Positions 26,731 to 35,848 of a DNA stretch of 64,000 nucleotides are shown here, piece by piece (position 1 is the first letter of the stretch; the number at the start of each line of letters is the position of its first letter). Under the pieces are notes generated by a model, which was not told the origin of the DNA, did no database searches, and saw only the letters and a list, made by a program, of their open reading frames with translations. Made by a program: the position numbers and the translations under genes. Source of the DNA: Myxococcales bacterium. Its GTDB lineage: Bacteria; Myxococcota_A; UBA9160; UBA4427. The stretch lies in assembly GCA_012960035.1 (NCBI GenBank), contig DUBZ01000137.1, positions 111,248 through 175,247 on the forward strand. The letters are read 5' to 3'.

Positions 26731-27993
26731 ACGAAGCCCCGCTCCGATGCGACGCTTAATCACTTTGCCTTCGTGCAAGAATGTGATGCTTGTTGGACCG
26801 ATCTCCGACACCTTCATCGGGCCGAGCATTTCACCTTCGCGCACTTCGACGGTTCGAGTTCCACCGGCGGTTTCTACTGAAATGTCTGCGGTCCGGCGTT
26901 GGCGATACGGATGCCACGTGGTTCCGCTGATGGCGAAGCGCGGAACTGCGTTGGTGTTCGCTTTGGGCAAGCTCGACGCAGGACTCATGACGTCATCGCT
27001 GACGCTCTCCTCTGCTTCGACTTCTGCTTCTACGACTTCGTTGTCTGCGCTTTCAACGACAACGCGATGAGAGTCTTGGCTGACGTCCCGGTCTATCATT
27101 TGTTCGTCGACCTTTGAGATGACACTTGAGACTACGTGGGGCTGAACGGCGCCGACTTCTTCGCGCACGATGTTCTGTGGCTCTGCGACGTCGATCAGCG
27201 CGGGCGTAACCGCGGCGAGTTCGTCTTCGATCGCTTTTGTCTCGGCGCGCTGATGGCGCGCGATGGTGTCCGTGGTTTCGTCAGGGATGTTCACCGCCAC
27301 GACTGGAGCGCGGGCGGGCGTCGCGTCCGCTGTCGCCGTGGCAATGTTGGCGATCGGCTCTTCCCCACTTGGCGTTGCCGTTGCCGCCTGCGCGGTCTTC
27401 CGGGGCATGCGAGAAAATCTTTCTTCTCGACGGGCTTTCAGGCGTGCGATTGCGGCGGGGTCTTCAATGATGCGCATCGGGACCGGCTCAGTCACCGGAG
27501 GGGTTGTCGCCGAAGCGTCACCGGTGGCCTCACCCGCACTCGCGGCATTTACAACGATGACATCCTTCCCATTCTGAGATCCCGCAACAATTTCGACGCC
27601 GCCTGCGCGTGCGTTGCTGTTCTTGTTGTTGCTGTTATTGATGCTGTTCAGCACATCTTGGGCCACAACGACCGTCGTTCCTTCGTTGCGTTCGTCGGGC
27701 GCCGCAACAACTGCGGCCTGGCCCGCAGCACTCACGGCGAGCGCTTCGCTCGCAGTCGCGACGCCGTCGCCGTTCGCCTGCCAAAGCGACAACGCACCCA
27801 GCGTGATCCCTACCCCGGCGAGTCCCGACAACACAACCGCGCCCACGATGACCGCGACACGCTTCGGCGGATTCCTCCTCGGGAGTTCGACGTCCTGCAC
27901 GATCTGGCGCTCGAGCTCACCCGGTTGGCTTGCGTGGGCTTCGGTCTTCTTCTGATCTTCGACTTTGCGAAGCGCCTTCATGATCGTGCTCAT
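26728..27993 (-). CDS. gspB: GspB-like type II secretion accessory protein
   Basis: 421 residues. The N-terminus MSTIMKALRKVE is the classic start of GspB/ExeB proteins. A membrane helix (AVIVGAVVLSGLAGVGITLGA) follows, then a long low-complexity Ala/Thr/Glu-rich periplasmic linker. The C-terminal domain is T2SSB-like (ISGTTWHPYRQRR ... GEMLGPMKV). With GspA it is thought to help insert the secretin through peptidoglycan. The ATG overlaps the gspA stop by four bases (ATGA) and GGAAGG precedes it. The TAG stop belongs to a REP-like repeat. Confidence 0.85.
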   Translation of the reverse strand: MSTIMKALRKVEDQKKTEAHASQPGELERQIVQDVELPRRNPPKRVAVIVGAVVLSGLAGVGITLGALSLWQANGDGVATASEALAVSAAGQAAVVAAPDERNEGTTVVVAQDVLNSINNSNNKNSNARAGGVEIVAGSQNGKDVIVVNAASAGEATGDASATTPPVTEPVPMRIIEDPAAIARLKARREERFSRMPRKTAQAATATPSGEEPIANIATATADATPARAPVVAVNIPDETTDTIARHQRAETKAIEDELAAVTPALIDVAEPQNIVREEVGAVQPHVVSSVISKVDEQMIDRDVSQDSHRVVVESADNEVVEAEVEAEESVSDDVMSPASSLPKANTNAVPRFAISGTTWHPYRQRRTADISVETAGGTRTVEVREGEMLGPMKVSEIGPTSITFLHEGKVIKRRIGAGLR

Positions 27994-29900
27994 CCCGAGC
28001 CTTCCTTCGATTTTAATCGCGGCACGTCGTACCGTGGCAATTTTTCGTAGAGCACCATTTGAGTTCGCGGGCCGACCGCTCCGTCGGGTTCGAGCATGGC
28101 GTCCGCTTGAAGTATACGAACACTGCGCTCGGTTGACTCGTCGAAGGTTCCCGTCGCTGCGCCGCTATAAACACCGAGTTCCCCGAGCACGCGCTGAAGC
28201 CAGATCACACCGTTGCCGCGCTGGCCACGGACCAGAACATTGGGAATCGTTTCAAACGGTTCCCACACAACCAACGCCTCGCCGTCCCACAAATATTCGA
28301 CTTCCGAAAGTGACACCTCAAGCGCCCCTTCTTCGATCACCCCCAAGAACGTTGCGCGTTTGGTGCCCAACTGACGAAGCGCGACGGTTCGCGTGTCACC
28401 CAGCTCTGTACGTATCGTCATGAGGACCGGATGGTTGAGTTCCCGCAACTCGTCGAGATCCGCGTCGCTGATGCGCAATACGTGCAACCCTCGACTTTCG
28501 ATCAGCGCGACGGTTTCGTCGTCGTTCGCGGGCACTTTCCAGGCTGTATTCCAGTCCCTCGGCATCGCGTAGGCGTCGAAGATCGACACGAGCGCGGCTT
28601 CGCGCGCGGAGGTTGCGTCTTGGCTATCGAGCAAACGACCTAGGAAGTTGCCTGGCAAGATGGTGTTGCGAAGACGGTCGCCGCGGCTCCCGACGGGGCT
28701 CGGAGCGACGGCCTTGATTCCGGCGAGTACGTCCTGAGCGTCGACGGTGTCGGCGCCGTCCGTTGCATAAACGGTTTCACTCTCACCCATTTCACTTTCA
28801 CGAACAGGCGCGCTTCCTTTCGGCGTGAGGATGCTGTTCAGGATTGCCGGCTGCGTGTCCGCGGTCGCAGTTTCGCCTGCGATGTTCTTCTTGCCGACTT
28901 CGGTTGTGTGAGTCCCTGCAGAAGCGACTGGAGCGACCCCTTGTGCATCGGAATCCAAGCCAATGTCGTCCGTTGAGTTTCCCACGAAACCTGACTGACC
29001 CACCCAAGCCCCAACGGCACCCGAGACGAAAAACAAGGCAGCAGCCAGAGCGATCCGCGGGTTAAGCCAACTCGCACCGAGGCGACGCGGTGCACGGCCG
29101 CCTGCAATTTCTGCAGCAGCGCGTCGCACCACCGCGCGTCGGATTTGGTGCTCACTCGCGCCAAACCCCGCGAGCAGACAACGGTCAGCCAACAAGTTGA
29201 TGCGCCGAGGGATGCCCCCAGAGCGACGGAAGATCTCGCGCAACGCTCCAGCGGTAAAGACGTCTCGCTTTTCCCCGGCCGCAACCTGTAGGCGATGGGC
29301 GACATACGCCCCAGTTTCCACCCGGGACAACGGTCCAAGAAACCAACGCACGCTGATCCGTTCTCGCAACTGGCGCAGCTCGCGGCTGTCGAGTTTACGG
29401 TCGAGCTCAGGCTGCCCGAGCAAAACGATCTGGATCAGCTTGCTATTCGCCGTTTCGAGATTGGAGAGCAGACGAATTTCTTCAAGCACGTCGGTGTCGA
29501 GGTTTTGCGCTTCGTCGATGATCAACAGGACACGAAGACCCTGTTGCTTGCGGTCAACCAGAAACTGATTCAGTTGATCGTTGAGCCCGTGGCGCTGATG
29601 GCCGGCTGGGACCAAGCCGAATTCGTGGGCAATCGCTTGCAAGAGTTCCGTCGCCGAGCGCGGCGGGTTAAAGAGGAAGGCGAGTTCGGTGTCTTCGCCC
29701 AAGCCTTCGATCAACGCGCGACACAGCGTCGACTTCCCGGTGCCAACTTCTCCCGTGACCGCGATGAACCCTTCGCCTTGATCGATCCCGTAACGCAGGT
29801 GCGCAAGTGCCTCGCGGTGGCCGTCCGCAAAGAACAGATAACGAGGGTCAGGGCTCAGAGAGAAGGGCTTCTCAAAAAGCCCGTAAAACGCGGTATACAT
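27990..29900 (-). CDS. gspA: GspA/ExeA-type AAA ATPase with peptidoglycan-binding domain
   Basis: 636 residues. N-terminal YGLFEKPFSLSPDPR is the ExeA signature; Walker A GEVGTGKST and Walker B LLIIDEAQN follow. A membrane helix (~residues 285-305) leads to a periplasmic part that includes a double-psi or C39-like stretch (residues ~440-560) and a C-terminal peptidoglycan-binding repeat (LQRVLGELGVYSG ... DGAVGPRTQ). It works with GspB in secretin assembly for type II secretion. No other gsp genes lie in the window. First gene of a two-gene operon. Confidence 0.88.
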   Translation of the reverse strand: MYTAFYGLFEKPFSLSPDPRYLFFADGHREALAHLRYGIDQGEGFIAVTGEVGTGKSTLCRALIEGLGEDTELAFLFNPPRSATELLQAIAHEFGLVPAGHQRHGLNDQLNQFLVDRKQQGLRVLLIIDEAQNLDTDVLEEIRLLSNLETANSKLIQIVLLGQPELDRKLDSRELRQLRERISVRWFLGPLSRVETGAYVAHRLQVAAGEKRDVFTAGALREIFRRSGGIPRRINLLADRCLLAGFGASEHQIRRAVVRRAAAEIAGGRAPRRLGASWLNPRIALAAALFFVSGAVGAWVGQSGFVGNSTDDIGLDSDAQGVAPVASAGTHTTEVGKKNIAGETATADTQPAILNSILTPKGSAPVRESEMGESETVYATDGADTVDAQDVLAGIKAVAPSPVGSRGDRLRNTILPGNFLGRLLDSQDATSAREAALVSIFDAYAMPRDWNTAWKVPANDDETVALIESRGLHVLRISDADLDELRELNHPVLMTIRTELGDTRTVALRQLGTKRATFLGVIEEGALEVSLSEVEYLWDGEALVVWEPFETIPNVLVRGQRGNGVIWLQRVLGELGVYSGAATGTFDESTERSVRILQADAMLEPDGAVGPRTQMVLYEKLPRYDVPRLKSKEGSG

Positions 29901-29979
29901 CTCGGTTGATATCCAGCAGCGATTGTAACTGATCGATTCGCAAAGATATTATGCGGCACTCGCGAAGAGCGCCCATGAA

Positions 29980-30855
29980 ATGGATGAACTGGAGAGCGGT
30001 GTGGTTCACGGCGAGCCCAAAGACATGAAGCCCGCGATCGGGGTCGACGTGGGCGCAACCCTGGCGAAACTTGCCATCCGCGACGAGGCGGGCGCGCTCC
30101 ATTTTGAATCACTGCCCGCGCGCGAAATTGACCGCGTCGGCGACCGCGTAGCCGATTTCAACCCGACCCGCGTTGGACTTACGGGCGGAGGTGCGTCGTC
30201 GCTCAGCGAGCGATTTGCCGGGATCAGCGCCCTGCAAAACGAATTTGAAAGCTGGGGCAAGGGTGCGCGCCATTTGCTCGACGCCGAAAGCCTGCTCAAA
30301 GAGTCGCGAAACTTGCTGGTGTCGCTCGGCACTGGCACGTCGGTTTTGCTGATGGACGGCGATGCGACGCACCGGGTTGGTGGCACGGCACTCGGCGGCG
30401 GCACGGTGCTGGGTCTGTCGAGTGCGCTGCTGGGCACGACCGACTTTGACGAGATCTGCGCGCTCGCCGCACGCGGTGACCGAACCGAAGTGGACCTCGT
30501 GGTGGAGGACGTCTACCCCGCCGGCGAAAATCCCTTGGCGGGCAAAGCCACGGCTTCGGCGTTTGCGAAGCTCGGAAGCGGAATCGCGGGCCCCGGCGGC
30601 AAAGACCCCGAAAACCTCGCAGCGGCGATCGTTGGGCTCGTTGCCGAAAACGTTGGGCTCATTTGCGGCGGGCTGTCGTATGCAAGTCAGGTGCAAGAGA
30701 TCGTCTTCGCGGGTTCGACCCTGCGTGACAACCCACTCGTGCGCAACATCTTGAGTCTAGTGACTACGGCCATGGGTCGTACACCCGTGTTTCTGCCGCA
30801 CGCAGAGTTTGGTGGTGCGCTCGGCGCCGTGTTGATGAGCGATTCAAACCACTAG
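29980..30855 (+). CDS. Type II pantothenate kinase
   Basis: 291 residues. ASKHA-fold kinase of the eukaryotic/staphylococcal PanK-II type: phosphate-1 motif GVDVGATLAKL, GTGTSVLL, and the family stretch GGTALGGGTVLGLS; C-terminal LPHAEFGGALGA. It phosphorylates pantothenate as the first step of CoA synthesis and, in this family, is usually insensitive to CoA feedback. That suits a genome rich in CoA ligases. The start may be ATG 29980 or ATG 30025. Its TAG stop forms the first bases of a REP-like repeat. Confidence 0.85.
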   Translation: MDELESGVVHGEPKDMKPAIGVDVGATLAKLAIRDEAGALHFESLPAREIDRVGDRVADFNPTRVGLTGGGASSLSERFAGISALQNEFESWGKGARHLLDAESLLKESRNLLVSLGTGTSVLLMDGDATHRVGGTALGGGTVLGLSSALLGTTDFDEICALAARGDRTEVDLVVEDVYPAGENPLAGKATASAFAKLGSGIAGPGGKDPENLAAAIVGLVAENVGLICGGLSYASQVQEIVFAGSTLRDNPLVRNILSLVTTAMGRTPVFLPHAEFGGALGAVLMSDSNH

Positions 30856-30887
30856 GAGCCTGCGCGGCTGAGGGCGCACGCGTCACG
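30853..30887 (+). repeat. REP-like dispersed repeat, copy D
   Basis: Plus strand: TAGGAGCCTGCGCGGC then TGAGGGCGCACGCG. The TAG is the pantothenate kinase stop. AGCC-TGCGC-GGCT can form a stem. The tail GGCGCACGCG matches copy A. Confidence 0.7.
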
Positions 30888-30894
30888 AAAACAA

Positions 30895-30931
30895 CGAGCC
30901 CCCAACCTCAAGAGGAAGGGGGCTCGGTTTT
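30895..30931. terminator. Bidirectional intrinsic terminator
   Basis: Stem CGAGCCCCC (30895-30903) / GGGGGCTCG (30918-30926) with an inner CCTC/GAGG. It is followed on the plus strand by GTTTT, and on the minus strand by TTGTTTTCG (from 30894 down). It sits between the convergent pantothenate kinase and AMIN genes. Confidence 0.8.
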
Positions 30932-30949
30932 CGATCGTGCGAATCGAGA

Positions 30950-32641
30950 TTAGGGCTTCGGCTCGCGAAGCGCGGGCTCGGTCGGCGATTCGTCGTCCGG
31001 GCGGCTCAAGTTGCGAAGTGCGCGCTGAGTGCGTGCGATGGCTGCGCGCTGCACGCGAAGCTCGTCGGTCTGGGCCGCTACCTGACGCTCGAGGCGTTCC
31101 TTGGCTTCGGACACTTCTTCGAGCTTTGACTCGAGGCCCGACACCCGCTGTTCGAATTCGCGCAACATTCGCATCACTTCGGAGTTGTCCGAAGCGCCTG
31201 TCATCGGCGGCATGCCTGCATCCACCCCTCTGTCCATCCCTGTATCGGTAAAGGTGTCCATGTTCTCTCCCCCCGCTTCGGCAGGCTGGCTGCCAAGCAT
31301 TGCGGTGCTTTGGTCTGCTTCTGAAACCGTGTCCGTCTCTTTGTAACTGTCTACGATGAGCGATTCGGTCATTGAAGTATCGAAAAGATCTTCCTCAGGT
31401 CCCGAGTCGGCTGCAACCTTGGCAACCGGGATGTCGGCATTCGAACTTTTTCCTGCGTACGAAGCTTCTTCCACGTCCGATGCAAACTCGTCAACGACGT
31501 TCGAGCCGTCTGCGAAGGAATCGTCCACATGCGTGGCCATCGGGATCTCGGTTGCTTCGTCGTTACCCGTTTCGGGTTCGGCCGCGACGGTCAACGCGTC
31601 ACCCAAAGAGTCGAACGGGTTTTCTTCCGAATCGGCTTCGACATCGCCGGTGTCCGATTCGTCGCCACTGCGTCGGCGCATCATAAAAAGCGCACCGCCA
31701 CCGACGAGACCGAGAAGCGCAAGGCCTCCCATGCTCACCGGCGTAAGTAGCGAGTCTGAACTCGACTGCGGAATTGCAGCAGGCGCTGCCGGAAGCGAAA
31801 GCTTTTTGCGTGCCGGCGGCGGAGGCGTGCTGGCCACCTTCGCCGGCGCGGGCTTTGCTGCAGCGGGCTTCGGCGCGACCGGAGTCGACACTGAGGCGCG
31901 CGGCGCTTTCGGCGCAGAAGGTCGTGCGGCAGGTGCCGGAGCCGGGGGAGTGGTAATCCGCGAAGGCTTCGCCGGTGCGCTGCGGCGAATCGAAGCGACG
32001 GGCTGCAAAGACGCAGGTTTCAAAGCACTCCGGGGAGCGTTCGAATGCGTCGGCGCTGTCGCGGGTGTCGATGCACTTGGTGTGCTTGCTGTGCTTGGTG
32101 TACTTGGTGTACTTGGTGTACTTGGTGTACTTGGTGTACTTGGTTTAGACGCTGGCTTTGCTACGGCCTTTGCGACTGTGGCCGGTACCGGTGCAAGCAC
32201 GTCCAAGACGATTCGCGGCGGGCTGCCGAGAAGCATTTCCTTGACGCGAAGGCCCTCACCTCTGAGTTGAATTCGCGCAATCGACTTTGCACCGTCGCCG
32301 GTGAGAGAAACGCCCTGCACGAGTGAGTTGCGAAGCGACTTCTCTTGGTCTTGTGCGGTCGCGTCTAGAGTCACAACGAGTTCGGTGTTACCGCCCTCGC
32401 GCGTGTCTTGTTCGAGGCTGTAACCCGCAGGCCCGCTTAATTCAAAGACAACACGTGTATACGCTGGATGTCTGCCCAGGCGCATGTTCACCACTTCGGC
32501 CGCAATCGCCGCTGTGGACACTGAGCAGAAAGCCATGGCAAAGACCGAAGTGATCAGGCGGAAGCTCGCTGTACGCGAACGTCCCCTTTTTTCCGAATTG
32601 CCACGAGCGATTGCTCGTCGGTTTGTGGAATCAGTATCCAT
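30950..32641 (-). CDS. AMIN-domain / FimV-like polar membrane protein
   Basis: 563 residues. Signal-like helix, then an AMIN domain (VVNMRLGRHPAYTRVVFELSG ... RIVLDV) for peptidoglycan or envelope binding, a long Pro/Ala/Ser/Thr-rich linker with (TPS)n repeats, a single membrane helix (GGLALLGLVGGGALFM), a very acidic cytoplasmic region and a C-terminal coiled coil (LREFEQRVSGLESKLEEV). This order matches FimV/HubP-type polar landmark proteins rather than AmiC. AGGGGG precedes ATG 32641. It lies close to gspAB and may help localise secretion or motility systems. Confidence 0.75.
   Translation of the reverse strand: MDTDSTNRRAIARGNSEKRGRSRTASFRLITSVFAMAFCSVSTAAIAAEVVNMRLGRHPAYTRVVFELSGPAGYSLEQDTREGGNTELVVTLDATAQDQEKSLRNSLVQGVSLTGDGAKSIARIQLRGEGLRVKEMLLGSPPRIVLDVLAPVPATVAKAVAKPASKPSTPSTPSTPSTPSTPSTASTPSASTPATAPTHSNAPRSALKPASLQPVASIRRSAPAKPSRITTPPAPAPAARPSAPKAPRASVSTPVAPKPAAAKPAPAKVASTPPPPARKKLSLPAAPAAIPQSSSDSLLTPVSMGGLALLGLVGGGALFMMRRRSGDESDTGDVEADSEENPFDSLGDALTVAAEPETGNDEATEIPMATHVDDSFADGSNVVDEFASDVEEASYAGKSSNADIPVAKVAADSGPEEDLFDTSMTESLIVDSYKETDTVSEADQSTAMLGSQPAEAGGENMDTFTDTGMDRGVDAGMPPMTGASDNSEVMRMLREFEQRVSGLESKLEEVSEAKERLERQVAAQTDELRVQRAAIARTQRALRNLSRPDDESPTEPALREPKP
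32074..32146 (-). repeat. 9-bp tandem repeat encoding (Thr-Pro-Ser)n
   Basis: TACTTGGTG units run head to tail about five times with flanking degenerate units. They lie in frame in the linker of the AMIN protein, so copy-number changes keep the reading frame. Confidence 0.85.
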
Positions 32642-32897
32642 GTCGATAGCGCCCCCTGAGTTCTCAGTGATTATCCGCGCCGAGTGCCACAACAACCGTT
32701 GCGGCGGACACGCACATTCCCTGCGCATGATGAAACATGCGATTTCTTCCGACCTTCCGGGCTCCGATTCAAGAACTTGCACGTTTCTTTTCGGGTCGGG
32801 GGGGTGTGGCTTAAACTCGGAACGAACTGTTTTTCCGGGGGTGTCGAACTCATAGAATATTAAGCGCTACGGCGACTTCCCAAATTGAGGCCTCTTA
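32642..32897. other. Divergent intergenic region
   Basis: About 255 bases between the AMIN gene (minus) and the 55-residue gene (plus). It should contain both promoters. I see no clear -35/-10 pair or palindrome. Confidence 0.4.
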
Positions 32898-33065
32898 GTG
32901 AGCCAGGACTTGGTCTTTGACTTCAAAACCACCCAGTACAAGTCATTGGAGCTCTCCGCCTTGGAACGGCAACCAAGCTACCACGCCAGAATGGGCGAGT
33001 CGAACAATTGATAGGAGTTCTGTCAAGAACTCGACAGGAGCGGCGCGGGTTGTCTTTGCGGTGAC
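32898..33065 (+). CDS. Small hypothetical protein, 55 residues
   Basis: GTG start eight bases after TTGAGG, followed by 54 more codons and TGA. The product starts MSQDLVFDFKTTQYKSLELS and ends with a basic tail (RTRQERRGLSLR). Codon choice is like that of neighbouring genes (GAC, GTC, TTC, ACC, CAG, CTC). No signal peptide or membrane helix. An internal inverted repeat GAGTTCT-GTCA-AGAACTC (33016-33033) lies in its second half. It is convergent with the ArsA pair. I do not recognise a family. Confidence 0.5.
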
Positions 33066-33088
33066 CGCACCGGGCCCACCACCCAAGG

Positions 33089-34249
33089 TCAGGGACAAAA
33101 GCGGACGTAAAGAACCCCGCGCGCGAACCGCGAACCCGCAATCTCGCGCCCGGCGACGCTGCGGGGCAGCCCGATGCGACGGCTGACGTCTCGGACCCGG
33201 AGATGGAGTTCGTCTCCGGTATTTTGGAGGTCGATCTCGTCTTTGTCGATCCCGGGAAGATCGATTTCGATGGACGTTTCATTGCCGACCTTTCGCATTC
33301 GAAACGGCCGCGAGTCCATCAACACTTCGGCCGGATCAGTACGCGCAAAGGTTTGCTCTGCCAGCTGATCTAATGCGTGGGTCCCGATGACTTCGCGATT
33401 CTGAAGGGGTGCGGTGAACTGCGGCACGGGGAACGATGCCGCGATTTCGTCGAGCCCTTCTCGTTCGCGTTCGGACCAACGCTCGAAATAGCCCGACGCC
33501 GCTTCTTCTGGCAGCACGCGGTTGATCAAGACTGCGTCCGTCGCGATCCCGTAAAGCCCCAAGTACGCAAACGTACGACGCGCTTCGGCAATCACCACCT
33601 GCGTCGGGTTGAGAACAAGCCGCGCCGTCGTACGTTCGTTGTCCATCAAGATGGCGCGCACCCGGCGCACGTCTTCGTACAACCGCTCGAACGCTTGAAA
33701 GAAGGCCTCGCTGGGTAGCAAGCGCCCTGCCTTGGTACCGCCGAGCAGCGGCCGCAACAACTTTGCGCCCGCACGCTCGAGAGAAAAGAAATTCTGCATG
33801 AAGACTTCGAGGGCGTCGGGGAAGCGAAGCATCCGCAGCGCAGCGCCCGTTGGTGCGCAATCAACGACGCAGACGTCGTAGTCCCCGGTCGCTTCAACTT
33901 CGCATATCGCGCGCAGTGCAAGCAGCTCTTCTAGCCCGGGAAACACCAGCAGTTCTTCGACGACCATCTCGCCGGCTTCATCTCGCAAAAGCTCGCGCAA
34001 CCAGCTCTGAATCTCGGTCCACGACTGGGCCAGCTCGTCAAGCGCCCCGACTTCGCGGGCAACGACGCGTTCAGCAATTTCGACAGGCTTGGGTCCAACA
34101 GGCCGACCCAATGCGTCGCCCAAGCTATGCGCGACGTCGGTCGAAAGTACGAAGACCCGGTGTCCAGAACGCGCAGCCGCCATCGCGGTGGCGAGGGAAA
34201 GGGTCGTCTTCCCGACACCGCCCTTGCCCATATGTAGAAGGACGCGCAC
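33089..34249 (-). CDS. ArsA/GET3-family ATPase (second of tandem pair)
   Basis: 386 residues. Deviant Walker A GKGGVGKTT with the signature lysine, switch I DVAHSLGDALG, and switch II VVDCAPTG. The last ~80 residues form an HSP20-like domain (SIEIDLPGIDKDEIDLQNTGDELHLRV), as in bacterial TRC40/GET3/ArsA proteins. Cytosolic ATPase, possibly for membrane-protein targeting rather than arsenite. It starts three bases after the stop of its upstream paralogue, so the two are co-translated and could form a heterodimer. No arsenic genes are nearby. Confidence 0.85.
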   Translation of the reverse strand: MRVLLHMGKGGVGKTTLSLATAMAAARSGHRVFVLSTDVAHSLGDALGRPVGPKPVEIAERVVAREVGALDELAQSWTEIQSWLRELLRDEAGEMVVEELLVFPGLEELLALRAICEVEATGDYDVCVVDCAPTGAALRMLRFPDALEVFMQNFFSLERAGAKLLRPLLGGTKAGRLLPSEAFFQAFERLYEDVRRVRAILMDNERTTARLVLNPTQVVIAEARRTFAYLGLYGIATDAVLINRVLPEEAASGYFERWSEREREGLDEIAASFPVPQFTAPLQNREVIGTHALDQLAEQTFARTDPAEVLMDSRPFRMRKVGNETSIEIDLPGIDKDEIDLQNTGDELHLRVRDVSRRIGLPRSVAGREIAGSRFARGVLYVRFCP

Positions 34250-34252
34250 GGA

Positions 34253-35458
34253 TTAGGCATTGCCTTGTGGTGTGCCGGCCGAGCACGCCGGTGAGACACG
34301 AAAGAAGACCGACAATACGCCGTCGCGAAAATGGGCTTCGCTCACGTCCAGAAGCGCCATGCGGCGCGGGAGCTTGAGCGCCCGGTTCATCGACGCGCTC
34401 TTCACCAACAGGTCCCCTTCTACTTTGGCGATGTCGAGCGCATGGAGATCCGCGCCAGGTAACGGGATCGTGACCGAGTACTGGTCACCTTTTCGGTGAA
34501 ACGAAATCGGTTCCACGCTGGCGAGCAACGCGTCGGGCTCGCAGTCCGAAAACAGATCACGTCCATGCTCGGCAAGTGCAGTGGCACCGACGACCTCTTC
34601 ACGCTGGAGCACGCCATTGAGAATCCGCAGGGGTGCGAAGGCTTCGGCGATCGAGACAGTGCGGTCCTTTTGCACGTCGCCCCATTCGCGGTAGAAGGGT
34701 TCGCGCAGCGCGGCTTCGGGCAGCAAACGATTGATCACCACAGCGTCACACCGCAGCCCGAACAAGCAAAGGTCGGTGAACGCACGCCGCGCTTCTTCGA
34801 TCACCATTTTTTCGGTCGTCACGACAAGCCGAACAGTGGTGTCTTCTGCGACGATGCGTTCGCGCAGCCCCCGCAACTTGGCGTAAAGAAGCGCTTCGAT
34901 TTCGGCAAACACCGCGGCGTCGGGGAGCGGCGCGCTCACCATGCCTTTCGCGAGGGGAGTCATCACCTTTGCGAGCGAGCGTTGGATCTTGAGCAGCAGC
35001 CGAACGCTCTTGTGCGCGACCTCTGGCAGGGTCAGTAGGCGAAGCGTTGTGTCCGTGGGCGCGCAATCAACAACCGCGAAGTCGTAGTCGCCCGATCGCG
35101 CAAACTCGTCGACAGCGAACAGGGTCGTGATCTCTTCTGCGCCGGGCAACAACGCCAACTCTTCGGCCAGAACCCCGTCGATGCCCTGGTGCTGAAACAG
35201 CGAAACGAGAAAGTCGTGGACCTTGCCCCAGTGCCGCTTGATTTCGGCTTGAGCGTCAACCTCAATTGCTGTGAGGTTGGGAATGATTTCTACCGGAGCA
35301 GCGCCAACTCGCCGCCCCAGTACATCGGACAAGCTGTGAGATGCGTCGGCGGAAAGCAGCAGTGTTCGTTTCCCCGCTTTGGCGGCGTGGATCGCAGTTG
35401 CGGCTGCGGTCGTCGTCTTCCCCACTCCCCCCTTGCCTGTGTATAGAACGAGCCGCAT
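34253..35458 (-). CDS. ArsA/GET3-family ATPase (first of tandem pair)
   Basis: 401 residues. GKGGVGKTTTA, DASHSLSDVLG and VVDCAPTDTT are the nucleotide-handling motifs. A C-terminal HSP20-like domain (YSVTIPLPGADLHALDIAKVEG) matches the downstream paralogue in layout though the two are clearly diverged. It acts as a cytosolic dimeric ATPase. First gene of the pair; the small zinc-ribbon gene lies upstream on the same strand, 54 bases away. Confidence 0.85.
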   Translation of the reverse strand: MRLVLYTGKGGVGKTTTAAATAIHAAKAGKRTLLLSADASHSLSDVLGRRVGAAPVEIIPNLTAIEVDAQAEIKRHWGKVHDFLVSLFQHQGIDGVLAEELALLPGAEEITTLFAVDEFARSGDYDFAVVDCAPTDTTLRLLTLPEVAHKSVRLLLKIQRSLAKVMTPLAKGMVSAPLPDAAVFAEIEALLYAKLRGLRERIVAEDTTVRLVVTTEKMVIEEARRAFTDLCLFGLRCDAVVINRLLPEAALREPFYREWGDVQKDRTVSIAEAFAPLRILNGVLQREEVVGATALAEHGRDLFSDCEPDALLASVEPISFHRKGDQYSVTIPLPGADLHALDIAKVEGDLLVKSASMNRALKLPRRMALLDVSEAHFRDGVLSVFFRVSPACSAGTPQGNA

Positions 35459-35512
35459 GAACAGAACGTATCACGAAGCGAACGCGACCTCCCGACACCG
35501 GGTAACTTCGCG

Positions 35513-35848
35513 CTACGCCGCGGCGGGTGCAGAGCGAACCGCGGGGGTGTTCGCCGGTGCCTGGGGCGCGGTCGTAGTCGTCGCAAGCCTCACCCGTACC
35601 GCGGCCGTTCGGGTCGGAAGCATCGACCGTTCGGGTTGGGCCGCAAGCTGCGGGGCTGCGACCGCGGCTGTCCAACGATGGTGACAGCGCTTGCATTCGT
35701 TGAGAAACATCGACTCCATCCGGGGAACAGGGCTCGTCACTTCGTCAGTGAATACTGAACAGCTACCGCAGAGGTCGCAGGATGGACTCAAAGGCTGCAT
35801 CGAAACACGGGGTGCAGTGATTGTCGCGGCGGTTGTGGATATTCTCAT
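35513..35848 (-). CDS. Small zinc-ribbon protein
   Basis: 111 residues. Two Cys pairs, CDLCG and ECKRCHHRW, about 30 residues apart, form a probable zinc ribbon. The remainder is an Ala/Pro/Thr-rich, probably disordered tail. ATG 35848 follows AAGGGAAG. It lies upstream of the tandem ArsA genes on the same strand, so co-expression is likely. No known family name. Nucleic-acid or protein binding is inferred from the zinc ribbon only. Confidence 0.6.
   Translation of the reverse strand: MRISTTAATITAPRVSMQPLSPSCDLCGSCSVFTDEVTSPVPRMESMFLNECKRCHHRWTAAVAAPQLAAQPERSMLPTRTAAVRVRLATTTTAPQAPANTPAVRSAPAAA

Noticed and set aside
32074..32146. Regular short repeats as a possible CRISPR array
   Set aside because: Nine-base units without spacers lie inside a coding frame and encode Thr-Pro-Ser.
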